Origin: Actinomycetota bacterium
GTDB taxonomy: Bacteria > Actinomycetota > Thermoleophilia > Gaiellales > Gaiellaceae
NCBI GenBank assembly: GCA_005884155.1
Contig: VAXD01000022.1
Location: 1-18,222 of the forward strand
Reading direction: 5' to 3'
DNA: 18,222 bases
Made by a program: the position numbers and the translations under genes. Within the stretch, counting starts at the first letter, position 1; the number at the start of each line of letters is the position of its first letter. Shown piece by piece: positions 15,487-18,222 of this stretch. Under the pieces are notes generated by a model, which saw only the letters and a program-made list of their open reading frames with translations, was not told where the DNA came from and searched no databases.

Positions 15487-16433
15487 GGCAGCGCTTTCCC
15501 GAGTGGAACGATCTGCCGCCGGTAGACCGCACGCGAGCGTGGCTTCGACGCGAGATCGAAGCGCGATCCGGCTCCGGCGGTGTAGTAGGAGACAAACTCG
15601 AGGCGTGCGTGCGAGCGGATGAAGCGCGCCATGTGCTGGACGTACGAGGGGTCGTCGACGCCCCAGAGGCCCCACTCGGGAACGGCGAAAGGCTTGTGCT
15701 TGTGAGCCCGGTAGAGCGCCTCCCCGGCCGCCCACTCGGCGCCGTGGCCCAGGTCGTAGAGATCGTCGCCCACGACGTCCACGTACGCATCGCCGGGGTA
15801 GTACGCGGCGGCCGAGTTCCCGCCGACCTTCGGCGCGCCATAGCCCTGTGGGTTCCAGACGACCCTGAGCTTTGGCGTCGTCGGCGCCAGGTCGTGGTTG
15901 ACCCCTGGGAGCCCGAGTCGCGAGAGCTTCGCGTTCATGTCGTCGGCCGTACCGCCGCGCGCGAGGATCGCGATTCGCGCGAATGCCTTGCGTGTCCACT
16001 TCGTCGAGTGCGCCGCATTCCGGCGCGTGCCGTTCGCGTTGTAGGCGCAGACGTTCTCCCAGTACGCGTTCATCTCCGGGAACGGGCGCAGGTAGAAGCG
16101 CGGGCCGGACCACTGCGCGATCGCGTCGTTGAGAACGAAGAGGAAGCCGTCGATGCGACCCTTGGCGATGGCCGCCGGGGAGGCCGTCTCCCGCTGGCCG
16201 TACGCACCGCTCGTGAGTGCCAGAAGTGGGATCGGGCCGAGGTTCTTGAGCGCTCCCTTCACGTAGCGGTGATTGAAGCCCATGAAGATCTGCTTGATCT
16301 GCGAGCGCTGTCCCGTCTGCGCCTGGAAGCGCCCGGCGGTCCCGAAGACGCCGAGCAGGACGTGGTGCGACGCGGCGCTCGCTCCCGCCGGAAGCAACAG
16401 AGTGAACGCGACCAGAAGGGCGGCTCGTTTCAT
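15483..16433 (-). CDS. Secreted GH26-like glycoside hydrolase
   Basis: This is a probable exported endo-glycanase of family GH26 (mannanase or beta-1,3-glucanase type); the substrate is not determined. The 316-residue protein has a signal peptide at about 1-21 (MKRAALLVAFTLLLPAGASA). Family-like landmarks are YLRPFPEMNAYW with acid/base Glu120, VVWNPQG at 191-197, YYPGDAYVDVVGDDLYD at 211-227, and AVPEWGLWG with putative nucleophile Glu253. The usual GH26 HE pair reads PE here, a noticeable change. ATG 16433 lies 6 nt after TACACT. The gene is antisense between pgk and tpiA. Its stop overlaps the pgk stop by 4 nt, and its promoter is divergent from tpiA. Confidence 0.86.
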   Translation of the reverse strand: MKRAALLVAFTLLLPAGASAASHHVLLGVFGTAGRFQAQTGQRSQIKQIFMGFNHRYVKGALKNLGPIPLLALTSGAYGQRETASPAAIAKGRIDGFLFVLNDAIAQWSGPRFYLRPFPEMNAYWENVCAYNANGTRRNAAHSTKWTRKAFARIAILARGGTADDMNAKLSRLGLPGVNHDLAPTTPKLRVVWNPQGYGAPKVGGNSAAAYYPGDAYVDVVGDDLYDLGHGAEWAAGEALYRAHKHKPFAVPEWGLWGVDDPSYVQHMARFIRSHARLEFVSYYTAGAGSRFDLASKPRSRAVYRRQIVPLGKALP

Positions 16434-16439
16434 CGGCTC

Positions 16440-16445
16440 AGTGTA
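16440..16445 (-). promoter_or_regulatory. -10 box of the GH26-like gene
   Basis: TACACT on the minus strand lies 6 nt before ATG 16433. The hexamer matches the one before tRNA-Leu. Confidence 0.5.
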
Positions 16446-16454
16446 GGGCGGCTC

Positions 16455-16460
16455 TAAGAT
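16455..16460 (+). promoter_or_regulatory. -10 box of tpiA-gpmI
   Basis: TAAGAT lies 8 nt before TTG 16469. It suggests that tpiA-gpmI is transcribed separately from gap-pgk because of the antisense gene between them. Confidence 0.5.
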
Positions 16461-16468
16461 GGCCGCCC

Positions 16469-17152
16469 TTGCCGCTTCTGGCCGCCAACTGGAAGATGTA
16501 CAAAGGCCCCGCCGAGACGCGCGCGTTCTGCGCGGCGTTCGAGCCGCCGGCCGGAGTCGAGGCTGTCCTCTGCCCGCCGTTCGTCTCGCTCGCGGCGGCG
16601 CTGGAGAACTCGCACACGGTGTTCGCGCAGAACGTCCACTGGGCGGACGAGGGTGCCTTCACCGGCGAGGTCTCGGCGCCGATGCTGCTCGAGCTCGGCG
16701 TCGACGGCGCGATCGTCGGGCACTCGGAACGGCGCCAGTACTTCGGCGAGACCGACGAGACGGTCCGGCTGCGGGTCGAGCACGCGCTCGAGGCGGGCCT
16801 CCGCGTGATCGCGTGCGTGGGCGAGCTCGAACACGAGCGCGAAGGCGGCGAGGCGGACGACGTGCTGCGGCGCCAGGTCTCGGTGCTCCCGCGCCACGAG
16901 CGGCTCGTCGTCGCCTACGAGCCGGTTTGGGCGATCGGCACGGGCAAGACGGCGACGCCCGAGCAGGCGCAAGAGGCGCACGCCCTGATCAAGAGCCTGC
17001 TCGACGTCCCGGTGCTCTACGGCGGCTCGGTCAAGCCCGAGAACGCGGCTGAGCTGATGGGCCAGCGGGACGTCGACGGCGCTCTCGTCGGCGGTGCGTC
17101 GCTCGACGTGGAATCGTTCACGGCGATTTGCCGGGCCGCTTCCCCCTCGTAG
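16469..17152 (+). CDS. tpiA: Triose-phosphate isomerase
   Basis: TPI interconverts dihydroxyacetone phosphate and glyceraldehyde-3-phosphate. The 227-residue protein is compact compared with the usual 250 or so, but all active-site blocks are present. These are Asn7 and Lys9 in AANWKM, His85 in VGHSERRQYFGE, the loop-6 segment AYEPVWAIGTGK with catalytic Glu151, and the phosphate-binding YGGSVKPENA and GALVGGASL. TTG 16469 is the only usable start in frame near the first beta strand, so the N-terminal extension is almost absent. The -10 box 8 nt upstream suggests a leaderless TTG start, which is uncommon. gpmI begins inside its last 25 nt. Confidence 0.96.
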   Translation: MPLLAANWKMYKGPAETRAFCAAFEPPAGVEAVLCPPFVSLAAALENSHTVFAQNVHWADEGAFTGEVSAPMLLELGVDGAIVGHSERRQYFGETDETVRLRVEHALEAGLRVIACVGELEHEREGGEADDVLRRQVSVLPRHERLVVAYEPVWAIGTGKTATPEQAQEAHALIKSLLDVPVLYGGSVKPENAAELMGQRDVDGALVGGASLDVESFTAICRAASPS

Positions 17153-18222
17153 CGCTCGTCATCCTCGACGGCTGGGGCTGCGCGCCGCCCGGCCCCGGGA
17201 ATGCCGTCGAGCTCGCCGACACACCGGTCTTCGACCGGCTCTGGGCGGATTACCCGCACACGACTCTGAAAGCGTCGGGTGAGGCGGTCGGGCTGCCCGC
17301 GGGCCAGATGGGCAACTCGGAGGTCGGCCACTTGACGATCGGCTCGGGCCGGGTGCTCGACCAGGACCTGCAGCGGATCAACCGAGCGATCGCGGACGGG
17401 TCGTTCTTCGAGAACCCGGCGCTGAAGGCGGCGTTCGCAAAGGGCGGCGACGTCCACCTGCTCGGGCTCGTCTCCCACGGGGGCGTCCACTCGCACATCG
17501 ACCACCTCAAGGCGCTGCTTCGCTTCGCGCCCGAGCGAACGTGGATCCACGCCTTCACAGACGGGCGCGACGTCTCGCCGCACGCTGCCGAGCGTGACCT
17601 CGCGGAGCTACCGCTCGAACGAATCGCAACCGTCGCCGGCCGCTACTACGCGATGGACCGCGACCAGCGCTGGGATCGAACGGATCGTGCCTTCGCCGCG
17701 ATCTGTCTAGGAGAGGGCGCCGAGGCCGACGACCCCGTCGAGGCGGTCAAGGCGAGCTATGAGCAAGGCACAACCGACGAGTTCATCGAGCCGACCGTCA
17801 TCAGCGGCCGGCCGCGGCTCACGAAGGACGACACCGCGATCTTCTTCAACTTCCGCCCCGACCGCGCCCGCCAGCTGACGCAGAAGCTTTTGGAGGCCGG
17901 CTACGACCTGACCACGATGACGCGCTACCGCGAGGGCTTCGACTGCCCGGTCGCCTTCGCCGAGCAGGACGTCGAGAGGACGCTCGCCGAGGTCCTCGCC
18001 GAGCACGGCCTCAAGCAGCTCCACGTCGCCGAGACCGAGAAGTACGCGCACGTGACGTACTTCTTCAACGGCGGCGAGGAGCACGAGTTCGCCGGCGAGA
18101 CGCGGATCCTGGTCCCGAGCCCACGCGAGGTCGGAACCTATGACCAGAAGCCGGAGATGTCGGCCGACGAGGTCGCGCGACGCTTCTCGGAGGCGCTGGA
18201 GGAGGACGGCTACAGCTTCGCG
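17128..18222 (+). CDS. gpmI: 2,3-bisphosphoglycerate-independent phosphoglycerate mutase, 3' end beyond window
   Basis: GpmI interconverts 3- and 2-phosphoglycerate through a phosphoserine intermediate in a Mn-dependent alkaline-phosphatase-fold enzyme. About 365 of an expected 510 or so residues are in the window. Visible are the metal-binding Asp14 in VILDGWG, catalytic Ser64 in GNSEVGHLTIGSGR, SHGGVHSHIDHL, FTDGRDVSP, AGRYYAMDRDQRWDR, FFNFRPDRARQL, AETEKYAHVTYFFNGG and VPSPREVGTYD. The start TTG 17128 lies within tpiA (25-nt overlap). No better start precedes VALVILDGWG, so translation is probably coupled to tpiA. The metal ligands in the C-terminal third lie partly outside the window. Confidence 0.95.
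   Translation, partial: MPGRFPLVALVILDGWGCAPPGPGNAVELADTPVFDRLWADYPHTTLKASGEAVGLPAGQMGNSEVGHLTIGSGRVLDQDLQRINRAIADGSFFENPALKAAFAKGGDVHLLGLVSHGGVHSHIDHLKALLRFAPERTWIHAFTDGRDVSPHAAERDLAELPLERIATVAGRYYAMDRDQRWDRTDRAFAAICLGEGAEADDPVEAVKASYEQGTTDEFIEPTVISGRPRLTKDDTAIFFNFRPDRARQLTQKLLEAGYDLTTMTRYREGFDCPVAFAEQDVERTLAEVLAEHGLKQLHVAETEKYAHVTYFFNGGEEHEFAGETRILVPSPREVGTYDQKPEMSADEVARRFSEALEEDGYSFA

Noticed and set aside
14847..16457. Plus-strand open frame spanning the end of pgk and the GH26-like gene (536 codons)
   Set aside because: It is a third frame, neither of the two PGK frames, and is antisense to the GH26-like gene. The length comes from GC bias only.

Overview
The window is GC-rich, gene-dense chromosomal DNA with short or negative intergenic distances. 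Gene content suggests a high-GC actinobacterium. Pointers are whiA-gap-pgk-tpiA synteny, an actinobacterial-type HemQ, GTG/TTG starts, and secreted proteins with a short haemolysin-like N-terminal module. Class Thermoleophilia (Gaiella/Solirubrobacter-like) is my best guess, but it is an inference. I see no mobile element, CRISPR array, phage gene or origin.

Layout. A secreted subtilisin (minus strand, cut by the left edge) diverges from tRNA-Leu(CAG). Then come three minus-strand genes (PrxQ/Bcp peroxiredoxin, an HGSN-motif protein, a two-helix membrane protein) and a four-helix membrane protein on the plus strand. HemQ and a membrane-anchored clan GH-A glycosidase-like protein follow on the minus strand. 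uvrC and an MFS transporter run on the plus strand, meeting a BNR/Asp-box propeller protein and pruA on the minus strand. ogt-whiA and gap-pgk follow on the plus strand, then an antisense GH26-like secreted protein, then tpiA-gpmI (gpmI cut by the right edge). GAPDH, PGK, TPI and GpmI cover consecutive lower-glycolysis steps. The largest gap without a gene is 243 bp, between whiA and gap.

Three things stand out. (1) Almost every transcription-unit start has a TANNNT -10-like hexamer 6-9 nt before the start codon, so leaderless mRNA seems to be the local rule. Divergent pairs share only 23-35 bp with overlapping or back-to-back -10 boxes. (2) Two universally important genes carry internal deletions. 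uvrC has lost in frame the segment with the FDIS catalytic Asp of its 5' nuclease. pgk has lost a segment at the nucleotide-binding loop and is frameshifted. These are either real decay or assembly/amplification errors. (3) The usual rapZ-yvcK genes between uvrC and whiA are absent, and secreted carbohydrate-related genes lie within the housekeeping block. I did not find a clear new defence or metabolic system.
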